The notes: generated by a model from the letters alone, not told the origin. Counted from the first letter of the stretch, positions 15,430 to 23,089 are shown. The stretch: DNA of 44,519 nucleotides from Clostridiales bacterium (GCA_022772585.1 JALEZN010000127.1:1-44519), one strand, 5' to 3'. Numbers and translations: made by a program.

Positions 15430-16233
15430 ATGGGAAAATTTGATGGTAAGGTAGTTCTCATCACCGGTGCCGGCCGGGCGGTCCTCAGCGACGGCAAGAG
15501 CTGCGGCTCCATTGGTTACGGCATCGCCACCGCATTTGCCAAAGAGGGTGCCAGCATTGTCATCACCGGCCGCAACGTAAAGAAGCTGGAGGCCGCCAAG
15601 GAAGAGCTGGAGCGGCTTTACGGCATCAGAGTCCTCACCATTCAGGCCGACGTGGCCTCCGGCAGCGATAATAGGGCCACTGTCCAGCACGTGGTGGACG
15701 AGACGATCAAAGCCTTCGGCCGCATTGACACGCTTATCAACAATGCCCAGGCCTCCGCTTCCGGCGTCACTCTGGCTGACCACACGACCGAGCAGTTTGA
15801 CCTGGCCCTCTATTCGGGCCTTTACGCCGCTTTCTACTATATGCAGGCCTGCTATCCCCACCTGAAGGAAACCCACGGCAGCGTCATCAACTTTGCCTCC
15901 GGCGCCGGCCTCTTCGGCAATTACGGCCAGTGCGCCTATGCCGCCGCCAAGGAAGGCATCCGGGGCCTGAGCCGGGTGGCCGCCACGGAGTGGGGTCCCG
16001 ACGGCATCAATGTCAATGTGATCTGTCCCATTGCCTGGACTGCCCAGCTGGAGAACTTCCAGAATACCTATCCCGACGCCTTCAAAGCCAACGTGAAGAT
16101 GCCCCCCATGGGCCACTACGGCGACCCCGAGACCGAGATCGGCCGGGTATGCGTCCAGCTTTCCACTCCTGATTTCAAGTATCTCACCGGCGAGACCCTT
16201 ACCCTGGAGGGCGGTATGGGCCTGCGTCCCTGA
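15430..16233 (+). CDS. Short-chain dehydrogenase, 12alpha-hydroxysteroid dehydrogenase-like
   Basis: A 267-residue SDR starting at ATG 15430 after GGAGGTGATCCCT. The Rossmann motif is unusually spaced: TGAGRAVLSDG then SIGYGIA, with extra residues inside the glycine motif. The NNAQ motif (LINNAQASASG), catalytic Ser in FASGAGLFGN and YAAAK are present. The segments LERLYGI, NNAQASASG, YSGLYAAFYYM, KEGIRGLSRVAATEWG and GETLTLEGGMG closely match my memory of bacterial bile-acid 12alpha-HSDHs (Clostridium group), which oxidise the C12 hydroxyl of cholate using NADP. It is a single-gene unit. The substrate assignment is from recollection and needs a search; the SDR class itself is secure. Confidence 0.8.
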   Translation: MGKFDGKVVLITGAGRAVLSDGKSCGSIGYGIATAFAKEGASIVITGRNVKKLEAAKEELERLYGIRVLTIQADVASGSDNRATVQHVVDETIKAFGRIDTLINNAQASASGVTLADHTTEQFDLALYSGLYAAFYYMQACYPHLKETHGSVINFASGAGLFGNYGQCAYAAAKEGIRGLSRVAATEWGPDGINVNVICPIAWTAQLENFQNTYPDAFKANVKMPPMGHYGDPETEIGRVCVQLSTPDFKYLTGETLTLEGGMGLRP

Positions 16234-16265
16234 TAGTTCCCCGTTTCCCTTATCGCTGTATCAAG

Positions 16266-16303
16266 ACCGGCGGCGGATCAGATGATCCGCCGCCGGTTTT
16301 TTT
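16266..16303 (+). terminator. Terminator of the SDR gene
   Basis: A near-perfect long stem (16266-16279 with 16284-16297) followed by a T run (TTTTTTT). Confidence 0.9.
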
Positions 16304-16346
16304 ACCCGCCGGAGAAAGGAAGTGAGACATTTTGCTCCTGCTCTTC

Positions 16347-16375
16347 TTGTCTTTGCCTTGAAAATCCGGTATAAT
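16347..16375 (+). promoter_or_regulatory. ychF promoter
   Basis: TTGTCT (16347-16352), a 17-bp spacer and a perfect TATAAT (16370-16375). Confidence 0.8.
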
Positions 16376-16420
16376 AGTTAGGCTCATTTTGTATTTTCAC
16401 ACCGAAAGGACGTCTTTGAT

Positions 16421-17512
16421 ATGAAGCTCGGTATTGTGGGCCTTCCCAACGTGGGCAAGTCGACCCTGTTCAACGCCATCACCAACGCCGGCGCCGAGAG
16501 CGCCAACTACCCCTTCTGTACCATCGATCCCAACGTGGGCGTGGTGGCTGTGCCCGATTACCGTCTGGACTGGCTGTCCGATTTCTACAAGCCCAAAAAG
16601 ACCACCCCCGCGGTCATTGAGTTCGTGGACATCGCCGGTCTGGTGAAGGGCGCCAGCCGGGGAGAGGGTCTGGGCAACAAGTTTTTGGCCAACATCCGGG
16701 AGACCAATGCCATCGTCCACGTGGTGCGCTGCTTTGACGACGAGAACGTGATCCATGTGGAGGGCTCCACCGACCCGGTGCGGGACATCGGCATCATCGA
16801 CATCGAGCTCATCATGGCCGACGTGGAGATGGTGGAGCGCCGCATCGACAAGGCCACCAAGGCCGCCAAGGCGGACAAGAAGTTCCTCCACGAGGCCGAG
16901 CTCTTCACCGCCCTGCGGGACTGGATGAACGACGGCAACTCCGCCCGCTCCTTTGAGTGCGGCGAGGACGACAGGGCCATCATCGCCACCAGCGAGCTGC
17001 TCTCCCTCAAGCCCATCATCTACGCCGCCAACCTGGACGAGGACGGCTTTGCCGACTATCAGAACGTGCCCTACTACCAGCAGGTGGCCGAGATTGCCGC
17101 CAAGGAGGGGGCCCAGGTCATCCCCGTGTGCGCCAAGCTGGAGGCTGAGATCGCCGAGCTGGAGGGCGAGGAGAAGAAGATGTTCCTGGACGATCTGGGC
17201 ATCGCCGAGTCCGGCCTGGACCGGCTTATCAAGGCCAGCTACGCCCTGCTGGGCCTGATCTCCTTCCTCACCGCCGGCGAGGACGAGTGCCGTGCCTGGA
17301 CCATCACCCGGGGCACCAAGGCCCCCCAGGCCGCCGGCAAGATCCACACCGACTTTGAGCGGGGCTTCATCCGGGCCGAGGTGGTCAACTTCGAGGACCT
17401 GAAGGCCAACGGCACCATGGCAGCCGCCCGGGAAAAGGGCCTGGTCCGGTCCGAGGGCAAAGAGTATGTCATGAACGACGGCGATATCGTCCTTTTCCGC
17501 TTTAACGTTTAA
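16421..17512 (+). CDS. ychF: Redox-regulated GTPase/ATPase YchF
   Basis: A 363-residue Obg-like P-loop protein that associates with ribosomes and in this family prefers ATP. The G1 motif GLPNVGKST is at the N terminus, G3 [10 protein letters not shown] follows, and the altered G4 (NLDE instead of NKxD) that gives ATP preference is present. A coiled-coil hairpin (about 130-180) and C-terminal TGS domain (about 280-363, [26 protein letters not shown]) complete the family layout. It has its own promoter. Oddity: the last 15 codons plus stop occur again 155 bp downstream (17668-17715) behind a structured element. Confidence 0.95.
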   Translation: MKLGIVGLPNVGKSTLFNAITNAGAESANYPFCTIDPNVGVVAVPDYRLDWLSDFYKPKKTTPAVIEFVDIAGLVKGASRGEGLGNKFLANIRETNAIVHVVRCFDDENVIHVEGSTDPVRDIGIIDIELIMADVEMVERRIDKATKAAKADKKFLHEAELFTALRDWMNDGNSARSFECGEDDRAIIATSELLSLKPIIYAANLDEDGFADYQNVPYYQQVAEIAAKEGAQVIPVCAKLEAEIAELEGEEKKMFLDDLGIAESGLDRLIKASYALLGLISFLTAGEDECRAWTITRGTKAPQAAGKIHTDFERGFIRAEVVNFEDLKANGTMAAAREKGLVRSEGKEYVMNDGDIVLFRFNV

Positions 17513-17667
17513 ATGGATTTCTTCTCCCGGGGCCCCACACGGTGGGGCGGCGCGTTAAGCGCCGTTCAAGCGTTTTGCCAGCGGCAAAACCTTGGCGCAG
17601 GGACAATTCATTTGTCCCGAGCATGTTAAAACAGGGGCCCCCGCGGGAGTGTGCTCCCGCGGGGAAC
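17513..17667 (+). mobile_element. Structured 3'-tail-duplicating element, copy 1 (after ychF)
   Basis: A 155-bp segment between the ychF stop and a second copy of its tail. Order: a C4/G4 hairpin (533-547), a 77-nt core at 17549-17625 with three hairpins (GGCGC/GCGCC, TTTTGCC/GGCAAAA, GGGACA/TGTCCC) joined by linkers GTTCAAGCG, CCTTGGCGCAGG and GAGCATG, then an 11-bp perfect hairpin 17639-17664 ending in GGGG, then the duplicated tail. The same order recurs after lepA and glyQS. No protein is encoded. It is most likely a non-autonomous mobile or recombination-derived element. Confidence 0.7.
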
Positions 17668-17715
17668 TATGTGATGAACGACGGAGATATTGTGCTCTTC
17701 CGCTTCAACGTTTAA
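17668..17715 (+). pseudogene. Duplicated 3' end of ychF
   Basis: Forty-eight nt encoding [15 protein letters not shown] and a stop, the same peptide as the true ychF end at 17465-17512. Six bases differ, all at third codon positions and all synonymous. No start codon or ribosome binding site serves it in frame. It sits directly before the native terminator, so it may be the original gene end displaced by the element. Confidence 0.85.
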
Positions 17716-17721
17716 ATTGTG

Positions 17722-17760
17722 AAAAAACAGGCGGCACGCTCTGCGTGCCGCCTGTTTTTT
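17722..17760. terminator. Bidirectional terminator between ychF and the crp/fnr-like gene
   Basis: A 13-bp perfect stem (17727-17739 with 17743-17755) flanked by an A run on the left and six T on the right, so it serves both strands. The stop codon of the minus-strand gene overlaps its T run. Confidence 0.9.
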
Positions 17761-18433
17761 ACTCTGTCTCCGGCTGTTCCGTCCCCTTGAGCTCAAACTG
17801 ATTCTTGCGGAAATCCAGCAGCCCCTCCCGCCGCATTCTGCCCAGCTCCTGGGACAGGGCGCTGCGGTCCACCGCCAGATAGTCGGCCAGCCCCTGCCGG
17901 TCAAAGGGGATGGAAAAGCGGGGCGAGCCCTGCCGCCGGGCCTGCCAGGACAGGTAGGAGAGCACCTTGGCCCGGGTGGTCCGCTGGGAGATGTGCTCGA
18001 TCTTTCGGCTGAGCATCCGGTTTTTCCCGGCCAGCACCCGCAGCAGGTTGGCTGCCGCCCGGGCGTGGAAGGGGCAGGCCGACGGACAGGCGGTGAGCAG
18101 CCGCTCCGCCTCCAGAAAGAGCACCCGGCTGTCCTCCGCCGCCTGGACACTGACCCCCAGGGGCTCGTCTCCGCAGGCGTAGGCCTCCCCAAACAGCTCC
18201 CCCGGACCCGCCCGGCCCTGGATGCTCCTGTTTCCCCAGAAATCCTCCCGCAGGATGTGCACCCCGCCGGACAGGACCACCCCCATCCGTTTGGTCTTTT
18301 CGCCCTCCCGCCAGAGGAAGGCACCCTTTGGGTAGAAGGCCTCCACCGGTCCAAGACACTCCCACATCTGCTCCAGCTCTTCGGCGGTGATCCCCTGAAA
18401 CAGGGGACACCCGGTCACATCCATTTGTTTCAT
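17759..18433 (-). CDS. Crp/Fnr family transcriptional regulator
   Basis: A 224-residue protein with an N-terminal cyclic-nucleotide-binding-like beta-barrel (residues about 10-125, starting CPLFQGITAEELEQM, with GELFGEAYACGDEPLGVSV) and a C-terminal HTH_Crp (about 150-220; PFDRQGLADYLAVDRSALSQ as recognition region). It has scattered cysteines but no clear N-terminal Fnr iron-sulfur cluster motif, so the signal is unknown. It is divergent from a ferredoxin-like gene. In Clostridia this pair often appears together with redox or nitrosative-stress functions; that link is inference. Confidence 0.9.
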   Translation of the reverse strand: MKQMDVTGCPLFQGITAEELEQMWECLGPVEAFYPKGAFLWREGEKTKRMGVVLSGGVHILREDFWGNRSIQGRAGPGELFGEAYACGDEPLGVSVQAAEDSRVLFLEAERLLTACPSACPFHARAAANLLRVLAGKNRMLSRKIEHISQRTTRAKVLSYLSWQARRQGSPRFSIPFDRQGLADYLAVDRSALSQELGRMRREGLLDFRKNQFELKGTEQPETE

Positions 18434-18544
18434 GCGCCCTCCGTTGTTTTTCTAACCGATTTGTCTCACTCAACATAGTATAATTCCCTTGTAAAGTCAA
18501 GCAAAACCGGGCGAGTCCGGTATCATACAGGGAGGAATATGACT
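18434..18544. promoter_or_regulatory. Divergent promoter region, crp/fnr-like and ferredoxin-like genes
   Basis: On the plus strand a perfect TATAAT (18479-18484) has no good -35 at 17 bp, which is typical of activator-dependent promoters. On the minus strand TTGCTT, a 16-bp spacer and TATACT make a plausible promoter for the regulator gene, overlapping the plus one. A near-palindromic TTGTCTCACTCAA just upstream of the plus -10 is a weak candidate Crp/Fnr site. Confidence 0.5.
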
Positions 18545-19252
18545 ATGATCCGTAAAATTATCCACATTGACCAGGAAAAATGCAATGGCTGCGGCGCCTG
18601 CGCCGCGGCCTGCCACGAGGGGGCCATCGGCATGGTGGACGGCAAGGCCCGCCTGCTGCGGGACGACTACTGTGACGGGCTGGGAGACTGCCTGCCCGCC
18701 TGTCCCACCGGAGCCATCACCTTTGTGGAGCGGGAGGCCGCGCCCTATGACGAGGCCGCCGTGCTGGCCGCCAAGGCCGGAAAGGCTCACGAGCGCCACG
18801 GCACCCTGCCCTGCGGCTGTCCCGGCTCCCAGGCCAGAGCCCTCCGGCGGGAGGTCAGGCCGGCAGCGGCTCCCTCTGTCCCCCAGGAGAGCGAGCTGAT
18901 GCAGTGGCCGGTGCAGATCAAGCTGGTCCCCGCCCGGGCCCCCTATTTTGACGGCGCCAGGCTGCTGGTGGCCGCCGACTGCACCGCCTACGCCTACGCC
19001 CGCTTCCACCAGGATTTCATCCGGGGCCACATCACTCTGGTGGGCTGTCCCAAGCTGGACAGCGTGGATTACAGTGAAAAGCTCACGGAGATCATCGCGC
19101 AAAACGATATCAAAAGCGTCACCGTGGTGCGGATGGAGGTGCCCTGCTGCGGCGGGATCGAAGCCGCTGTCCGCAATGCCCTCCGGGCCAGCGGCAAATA
19201 CATCCCCTGGCAGGTGGTGACTATCTCCACTCAGGGCACTATCCTGCCCTGA
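18545..19252 (+). CDS. 4Fe-4S ferredoxin-type protein with C-terminal Cys motif
   Basis: A 235-residue protein. ATG 18545 is preferred over 18539 because it is 8 nt from GGAGGA. Residues 6-60 hold two ferredoxin clusters: CNGCGACAAACHEGA and CDGLGDCLPACPTGAI. A linker with a CGCPG motif follows (about 100). The C-terminal half has ADCTAYAYARFH, VGCPKLD and VEVPCCGGIE-like (MEVPCCGGI) segments. Members of this family occur in anaerobes, often beside a Crp/Fnr regulator and hydroxylamine reductase; no hcp is seen here. Likely role: electron transfer in the cytosol. Confidence 0.87.
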   Translation: MIRKIIHIDQEKCNGCGACAAACHEGAIGMVDGKARLLRDDYCDGLGDCLPACPTGAITFVEREAAPYDEAAVLAAKAGKAHERHGTLPCGCPGSQARALRREVRPAAAPSVPQESELMQWPVQIKLVPARAPYFDGARLLVAADCTAYAYARFHQDFIRGHITLVGCPKLDSVDYSEKLTEIIAQNDIKSVTVVRMEVPCCGGIEAAVRNALRASGKYIPWQVVTISTQGTILP

Positions 19253-19275
19253 GCCCCGGCAGCCGGGCAGGCGGA

Positions 19276-19304
19276 GCATAATTCCCTTTTTTACCGCATA
19301 TATC
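19276..19304 (+). promoter_or_regulatory. Candidate sigma-E promoter of spoIIID
   Basis: GCATAAT (19276-19282), a 14-bp spacer and CATATATC (19297-19304), close to the sigma-E consensus in both boxes. In Bacillus, spoIIID is transcribed by sigma-E in the mother cell. Confidence 0.55.
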
Positions 19305-19341
19305 TTTTCATGCAGTAAGAATGCATGGGAGTGGTGCATGT

Positions 19342-19596
19342 GTGAAAGGGAACATTGAGGAGCGCGCCTGCCAGCTGGCGCTTTACATCATAGAGAACAA
19401 GGCCACCGTCCGGAGCGCTGCCCAGAAGTTCGGCATCTCCAAGTCCACCGTCCACAAGGACCTGAGCGAACGGCTTCCCGGCTTCAATCCGCCGCTCTAC
19501 CAACAGGTAAAGTCCGTGCTGGATGAGAACAAGGCCGAACGGCATATCCGGGGCGGCATCGCCACCCGCAACAAGTACCGCCATCTTCAGGGATAA
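19342..19596 (+). CDS. spoIIID: Sporulation transcriptional regulator SpoIIID
   Basis: An 84-residue DNA-binding protein for mother-cell gene expression. The start is GTG 19342 (product begins MKGNIEERACQLALYII, the standard family start), with GGGAGTGG upstream. The HTH ATVRSAAQKFGISKSTVHKD and the conserved C-terminal HIRGGIATRNKYR tail are both present, and the length is typical. A sigma-E-like promoter lies upstream and a strong terminator directly downstream, so it is a single-gene unit. Confidence 0.95.
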   Translation: MKGNIEERACQLALYIIENKATVRSAAQKFGISKSTVHKDLSERLPGFNPPLYQQVKSVLDENKAERHIRGGIATRNKYRHLQG

Positions 19597-19598
19597 AT

Positions 19599-19629
19599 AA
19601 ACGTGCCGCCGGTCTCCGGCGGCACGTTT
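19599..19629. terminator. Terminator of spoIIID
   Basis: A 14-bp perfect stem (19599-19612 with 19616-19629) around TCT, with T residues at the 3' end. A residues on the other side allow use by the convergent minus-strand gene at 19658. Confidence 0.85.
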
Positions 19630-19657
19630 TCCACATAAACGGGGAGAACGGTGGACT

Positions 19658-20005
19658 TTATAAAAAGGCCAGCAGCACGCCCACCGCGCAGCAGGCCACG
19701 GCGGCGGAGGAGAGCAGGTCCATCACCAGGCCCATCCGTTCCCGCCGGGTCATGGGGGCGGGGGACAGCGGGCGGACCTCCTCCGCTCCCTCCGTCTCCT
19801 CTCCGTCCGCGCAGACCGCATCCGCCTGCTCCATCCGGCGGCGGTAGGCCTGCAGATCGATGACCTTCTCCCCGCCGGCGGTACGGGGAAGGGAACGGCG
19901 GGGAACGCGGGTGTAGCAGACGCGGCTGCCGCCGCTGGCCTGTTCCTCCAGCATGCCGCAGGTGGTCACATAGCTGGCGTCGATGTTCAGATAAGTGGTC
20001 TCCAT
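19658..20005 (-). CDS. SOS-regulated small C-terminally anchored membrane protein
   Basis: A 115-residue protein starting at ATG 20005, with GGAGGG 7 nt upstream. The N-terminal part (METTYLNIDASYVTTCGMLE) and a Ser/Arg-rich middle lead to one C-terminal hydrophobic helix (about 93-115, ending CCAVGVLLAFL), so the bulk likely faces the cytosol. I recognise no family. The promoter is excellent and carries two LexA boxes, so it is almost surely part of the SOS regulon. By role and size it may be a damage-induced division inhibitor like YneA, but it lacks LysM and has the opposite topology. Confidence 0.78.
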   Translation of the reverse strand: METTYLNIDASYVTTCGMLEEQASGGSRVCYTRVPRRSLPRTAGGEKVIDLQAYRRRMEQADAVCADGEETEGAEEVRPLSPAPMTRRERMGLVMDLLSSAAVACCAVGVLLAFL

Positions 20006-20095
20006 GCCAAAGCCCTCCATTCGCCGTCGTTTCAGGTACATTTCTATGATACCGGCGCCGCTGTCCCATAAAACGGACTATTCTTCTCTGTTCCA

Positions 20096-20107
20096 GAACT
20101 TTTGTTC
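20096..20107. promoter_or_regulatory. LexA (SOS) box, perfect core
   Basis: GAAC-TTTT-GTTC, an exact GAAC-N4-GTTC core, just downstream of the -10 of the small membrane protein gene. Confidence 0.85.
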
Positions 20108-20113
20108 GAACAG

Positions 20114-20142
20114 AGTATACAACATATGTTCGATTTTTGCAA
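20114..20142 (-). promoter_or_regulatory. Promoter of the SOS small membrane protein
   Basis: Minus-strand TTGCAA (20137-20142), a 17-bp spacer and TATACT (complement of 20114-20119). Confidence 0.82.
20120..20131. promoter_or_regulatory. Second LexA (SOS) box
   Basis: CAAC-ATAT-GTTC, one mismatch from the core, lying within the promoter spacer. On the minus strand it reads GAAC-ATAT-GTTG, the same variant as lexA box 2. Confidence 0.75.
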
Positions 20143-20169
20143 GTCTTTTTTTGGGCAGCCGGGAGCATA

Positions 20170-20203
20170 AAAAAACAGCACGGATCTCTCCGTGCTGTTT
20201 TTC
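20170..20203. terminator. Terminator of the rpmH-jag operon
   Basis: An 11-bp stem AACAGCACGGA/TCCGTGCTGTT with an A run before and T residues after, so it works on both strands. It lies 30 bp after the jag stop. Confidence 0.85.
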
Positions 20204-20232
20204 AGAGATATGACGGGAAAGGACTCCCGGGC

Positions 20233-21051
20233 TCAGCGGTGCTCGCCCCGGCTGTAGGCCACCACGGTACGGCGGTTGGGCTCGGTGCCCACCGAGTAGG
20301 TGGTGATGTCGGGCACGTCCTGAAGGGCGGTGTGGATCACATGGCGCTCATAGGCGTTCATGGGCTCCAGAGTCACGTTGCGGCGGTACTTGACAACCTT
20401 GCCGGCCACCTTATGGGCCAGCCGCTCCAGGGACTCCTCCCGCTTGGCCCGGTAGTGTTCGGCGTCCACATGGATGCGTACCCGCTTGGTCAGGCCCCGG
20501 TTGACGGCGTACACCGTCAGCTGCTGGATGGCGTCCAGGGTCTCGCCACGGCGGCCGATGAGGGAGCCCAGATTGCTGCCCACCAGTTCCACCTGGTAGT
20601 TGCCCATGTCGTCCAGGCTGATCCTGGGGGCGGCCTGGGCGCCCATATGCTCCAGCAGTCCGGTGAGGAAGGTTTCGATCTTCTCCGCCACCGGATCGCC
20701 GCTCAGGTCGGCGGAGGTCTGGGGCTGGGGAGCGGGGGCGGCCTTTTCCGCCGCGGGGGCCGGCTTGGGCTGCTGCTTTTTGGGTTCGCTCTTTTTGACT
20801 TCCTGCCTGGGGGCCTCGGCCTTGGGCGCGGGAGCGGGCTCCGCCGGGGGGGCGGGGACCTCCTCAGGCTCGTCAGGGGCCTCGTAAGTCACTTTTACTT
20901 TGGCGGGGCAGCTGCCGATGCCCAGAAATCCGGACTTGGCGCGCTCCAAAATCTCAACCGAGACCTCGTCCCGGTCCATACCCAGCTTGACCAGGGCCGC
21001 TTCGATAGCGGCTTCCTCGGTCTTACCGGTACTCTCGATCCATTTCAGCAT
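20233..21051 (-). CDS. jag: RNA-binding protein Jag/KhpB (SpoIIIJ-associated)
   Basis: A 272-residue protein. ATG 21051 is preferred because the product then starts MLKWIESTGKTEEAAIEAAL, the Jag_N signature; a GTG at 21063 overlapping the yidC stop is the alternative. Layout: Jag_N (1-50), a long Pro/Ala/Lys linker (about 55-115), a KH domain (SNLGSLIGRRGETLDAIQQL) and R3H (YERHVIHTALQDVPDITTYS). It is an RNA-binding partner of KhpA and affects elongation and division. It is cotranscribed with yidC, the usual synteny. Confidence 0.94.
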   Translation of the reverse strand: MLKWIESTGKTEEAAIEAALVKLGMDRDEVSVEILERAKSGFLGIGSCPAKVKVTYEAPDEPEEVPAPPAEPAPAPKAEAPRQEVKKSEPKKQQPKPAPAAEKAAPAPQPQTSADLSGDPVAEKIETFLTGLLEHMGAQAAPRISLDDMGNYQVELVGSNLGSLIGRRGETLDAIQQLTVYAVNRGLTKRVRIHVDAEHYRAKREESLERLAHKVAGKVVKYRRNVTLEPMNAYERHVIHTALQDVPDITTYSVGTEPNRRTVVAYSRGEHR

Positions 21052-21059
21052 CGGTCGTT

Positions 21060-22484
21060 TCACTCCTTGCTGTCTTCTTCCTCAGATCCCTCTTCCGCCT
21101 CGGGCGCAAAGGGGGCCTCGGCTTCAGCCGCTTCTGTTTCCACATTCTGATCCTGAGCGGTGGAAACTTCCGTCTCCTTCACCGGCTCCTCAGTGGGAGT
21201 CTCCTCCTGCTTGTCCACCGGCTGTTCCGCCTCGGCGGATTTCTTTCTGCCGAACAGTCCCTTCTTCTTGGGCTCCTCGGCAGGGGCATTCTTCTTGGCC
21301 TCGGCCCAGTCCAGATCGGGGTCCTGGTAGGCGGTGGGGCCGTCGGGGGAGAAGCGGTTGGGGTCATAGGCCCGGCCCCGGGCGTAGGAACGCATCCCCA
21401 CGCCGCTGACGGCGATGACGGCGGAGTCGCCCTTGGAGTCCTTCTCCACGGCGCTCATCAGTTCCTTTTTCTTCTTGCCCTTGGCGCTCTTGGCCTCTTC
21501 GATGCGGCGGGCGCGCTCTTCGGCGGCCTGGCGCTTGCGCTCCTTTTCCTCTTCCTTCTCCTGCTGCTCCCGCTCGGCCTGGATGCGGGCAGCTTCCTCA
21601 TAGTCCTTCTTGAGCATCTTGCCGCAGATGAACTCCTGCACGATGCTCAGCAGGTTCTGGATGATCCAGTAGAGACACAGGGCGGCGGGCATGCTGAAGC
21701 CGATCCACAGGGACATGAGGGGCATCATGATGAACATCATCTTCATGGAAGCGTTGTCCGCCTGCTGCGCCTGCTGGTTGACGGCGTTGGTCTTCTGGGA
21801 GACCCAGGACACCAGAATGCTGGACAGGGCGGAGATCACCGGCAGCAGGAACAGGGCAAAACCGCCGGTCATGGTCCAGAACTTCAGCTTGGGCACCCGG
21901 GCCAGGTCAAAAATACCGAGAAAATCAAAATTGATGGCAAAAACCTTGGCTCCCTCACCGGCAGCCGACTGCACGGCGGCCAGGTTCTCCGGCGTAATGA
22001 GAGAGGAGAGGTAGAGCTGGTTGTAGCCGGTATTGCGGAATGCCTCGTCCGCGGCCTTGATCCACCCGTTGTCCAGCGCCACCTGGCTCCAGTTGAGGGC
22101 TTCGGCGATGGCAGCCAGATTGTCCACGCCAACATTCATCATGTAGACCAGGGGCTCGCGGATGATGGAATAGAGGGGGATCAGGATGAACAGAGGCAGG
22201 AAGGACCAGAGGCACCCGCCCATGGGGTTGACATGCTCCCGCTCATAGAGCTTCTGTACCTCCTGGTTATACCGCTCCTTGTCCTTGCCGTACTGCTTCT
22301 GCAGCTTTTGCAGCTGGCCGGACATCAGGTTCATCTGGATCATGCTCTTTTTTCCCTTGAGCTGGAAAGGGAAGAGGATCAGCTTCACCACGATGGCGAA
22401 GAGAATCAGGGCAAGGCCATAGCTGCCCGTCAGGCTGTAGAAGGCGTTCAGCACCCATACAAAGGGGGTCAGGATTAATTTCAT
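21060..22484 (-). CDS. yidC: Membrane protein insertase YidC/OxaA (SpoIIIJ type)
   Basis: A 474-residue insertase for membrane proteins, acting with SecYEG or alone. Transmembrane segments at about 20-45, 62-83, 190-212, 235-255 and 265-285 match the five-helix Oxa1 core. The first loop holds the conserved KLILFPFQLKGKKSMIQM with a membrane-facing basic residue. A charged coiled-coil and acidic tail (about 290-474) is longer than in Bacillus SpoIIIJ. There is no lipobox. It sits downstream of yidD and upstream of jag. Confidence 0.95.
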   Translation of the reverse strand: MKLILTPFVWVLNAFYSLTGSYGLALILFAIVVKLILFPFQLKGKKSMIQMNLMSGQLQKLQKQYGKDKERYNQEVQKLYEREHVNPMGGCLWSFLPLFILIPLYSIIREPLVYMMNVGVDNLAAIAEALNWSQVALDNGWIKAADEAFRNTGYNQLYLSSLITPENLAAVQSAAGEGAKVFAINFDFLGIFDLARVPKLKFWTMTGGFALFLLPVISALSSILVSWVSQKTNAVNQQAQQADNASMKMMFIMMPLMSLWIGFSMPAALCLYWIIQNLLSIVQEFICGKMLKKDYEEAARIQAEREQQEKEEEKERKRQAAEERARRIEEAKSAKGKKKKELMSAVEKDSKGDSAVIAVSGVGMRSYARGRAYDPNRFSPDGPTAYQDPDLDWAEAKKNAPAEEPKKKGLFGRKKSAEAEQPVDKQEETPTEEPVKETEVSTAQDQNVETEAAEAEAPFAPEAEEGSEEEDSKE

Positions 22485-22526
22485 GAGACTTCCTCCAACG
22501 TGATAAGTGTGCGTGGGGAATCGCGC

Positions 22527-22745
22527 TCAGGGGACCGGATCGTACTGAATGCTCTTCTGCCGGTGGAAGGGATGGCACCGCAGCAGGCGGCGCAGCGCCA
22601 GCACGCCCCCCTTCGCCGCGCCGTATTTTTCCACCGCCTCCAGCGCATAGGCCGAGCAGGTGGGGATAAAGCGGCAGCAGGGGGGACGCAGAGGAGAAAT
22701 ATACTTCCGATAAAACCGGATCAGAGCCAGCAGCAGCGTCTTCAT
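22527..22745 (-). CDS. yidD: Membrane protein insertion efficiency factor YidD
   Basis: A 72-residue protein with the family core [31 protein letters not shown], including the conserved cysteines, and a C-terminal HPFHRQ. It binds the inner membrane by an amphipathic helix and helps YidC. ATG 22745 overlaps the rnpA stop by one base of ATGA, showing translational coupling. Confidence 0.95.
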   Translation of the reverse strand: MKTLLLALIRFYRKYISPLRPPCCRFIPTCSAYALEAVEKYGAAKGGVLALRRLLRCHPFHRQKSIQYDPVP

Positions 22746-23089
22746 CAGGAGTCCCGCTTCACAAGGCCCAGCTTGTCCATGGTCCGCAGCAGATGCCGCT
22801 CCAGCTCCTGGTAGGGGGCGAAGGCCGCCCGGACCCGGGCCACCACCACGATATCGTACCCCCGGACCAGCTGATCCTCGTGGAGGCGGTATGCCTCCCG
22901 CAGGCGGCGGCGGGTGCGGTTGCGCCTCACCGCCTTGCCCACCTTGGTCCCAACGGTCAGGCCCAGGCGGTTGTGGTCCAGCCGGTTCTTCCGGCAGTAG
23001 ACCGCCACACAGGGCGAAACCGCCGACTTGCCCTTGGCGTAAAGTCGACGGAATTCATGGTTGAATTTCAGTGAGACGGTATCCTTCAC
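22745..23089 (-). CDS. rnpA: Ribonuclease P protein component
   Basis: A 114-residue basic protein that assists the RNase P RNA in 5' tRNA maturation. The RNR motif [19 protein letters not shown] is present, as are the N-terminal [16 protein letters not shown] and the C-terminal helix. It lies between rpmH and yidD, the standard order. Confidence 0.95.
   Translation of the reverse strand: MKDTVSLKFNHEFRRLYAKGKSAVSPCVAVYCRKNRLDHNRLGLTVGTKVGKAVRRNRTRRRLREAYRLHEDQLVRGYDIVVVARVRAAFAPYQELERHLLRTMDKLGLVKRDS

Noticed and set aside
17592-17801. Short plus-strand frame running through the ychF element
   Set aside because: It is not in the frame of the duplicated tail, has no Shine-Dalgarno and passes through the terminator.
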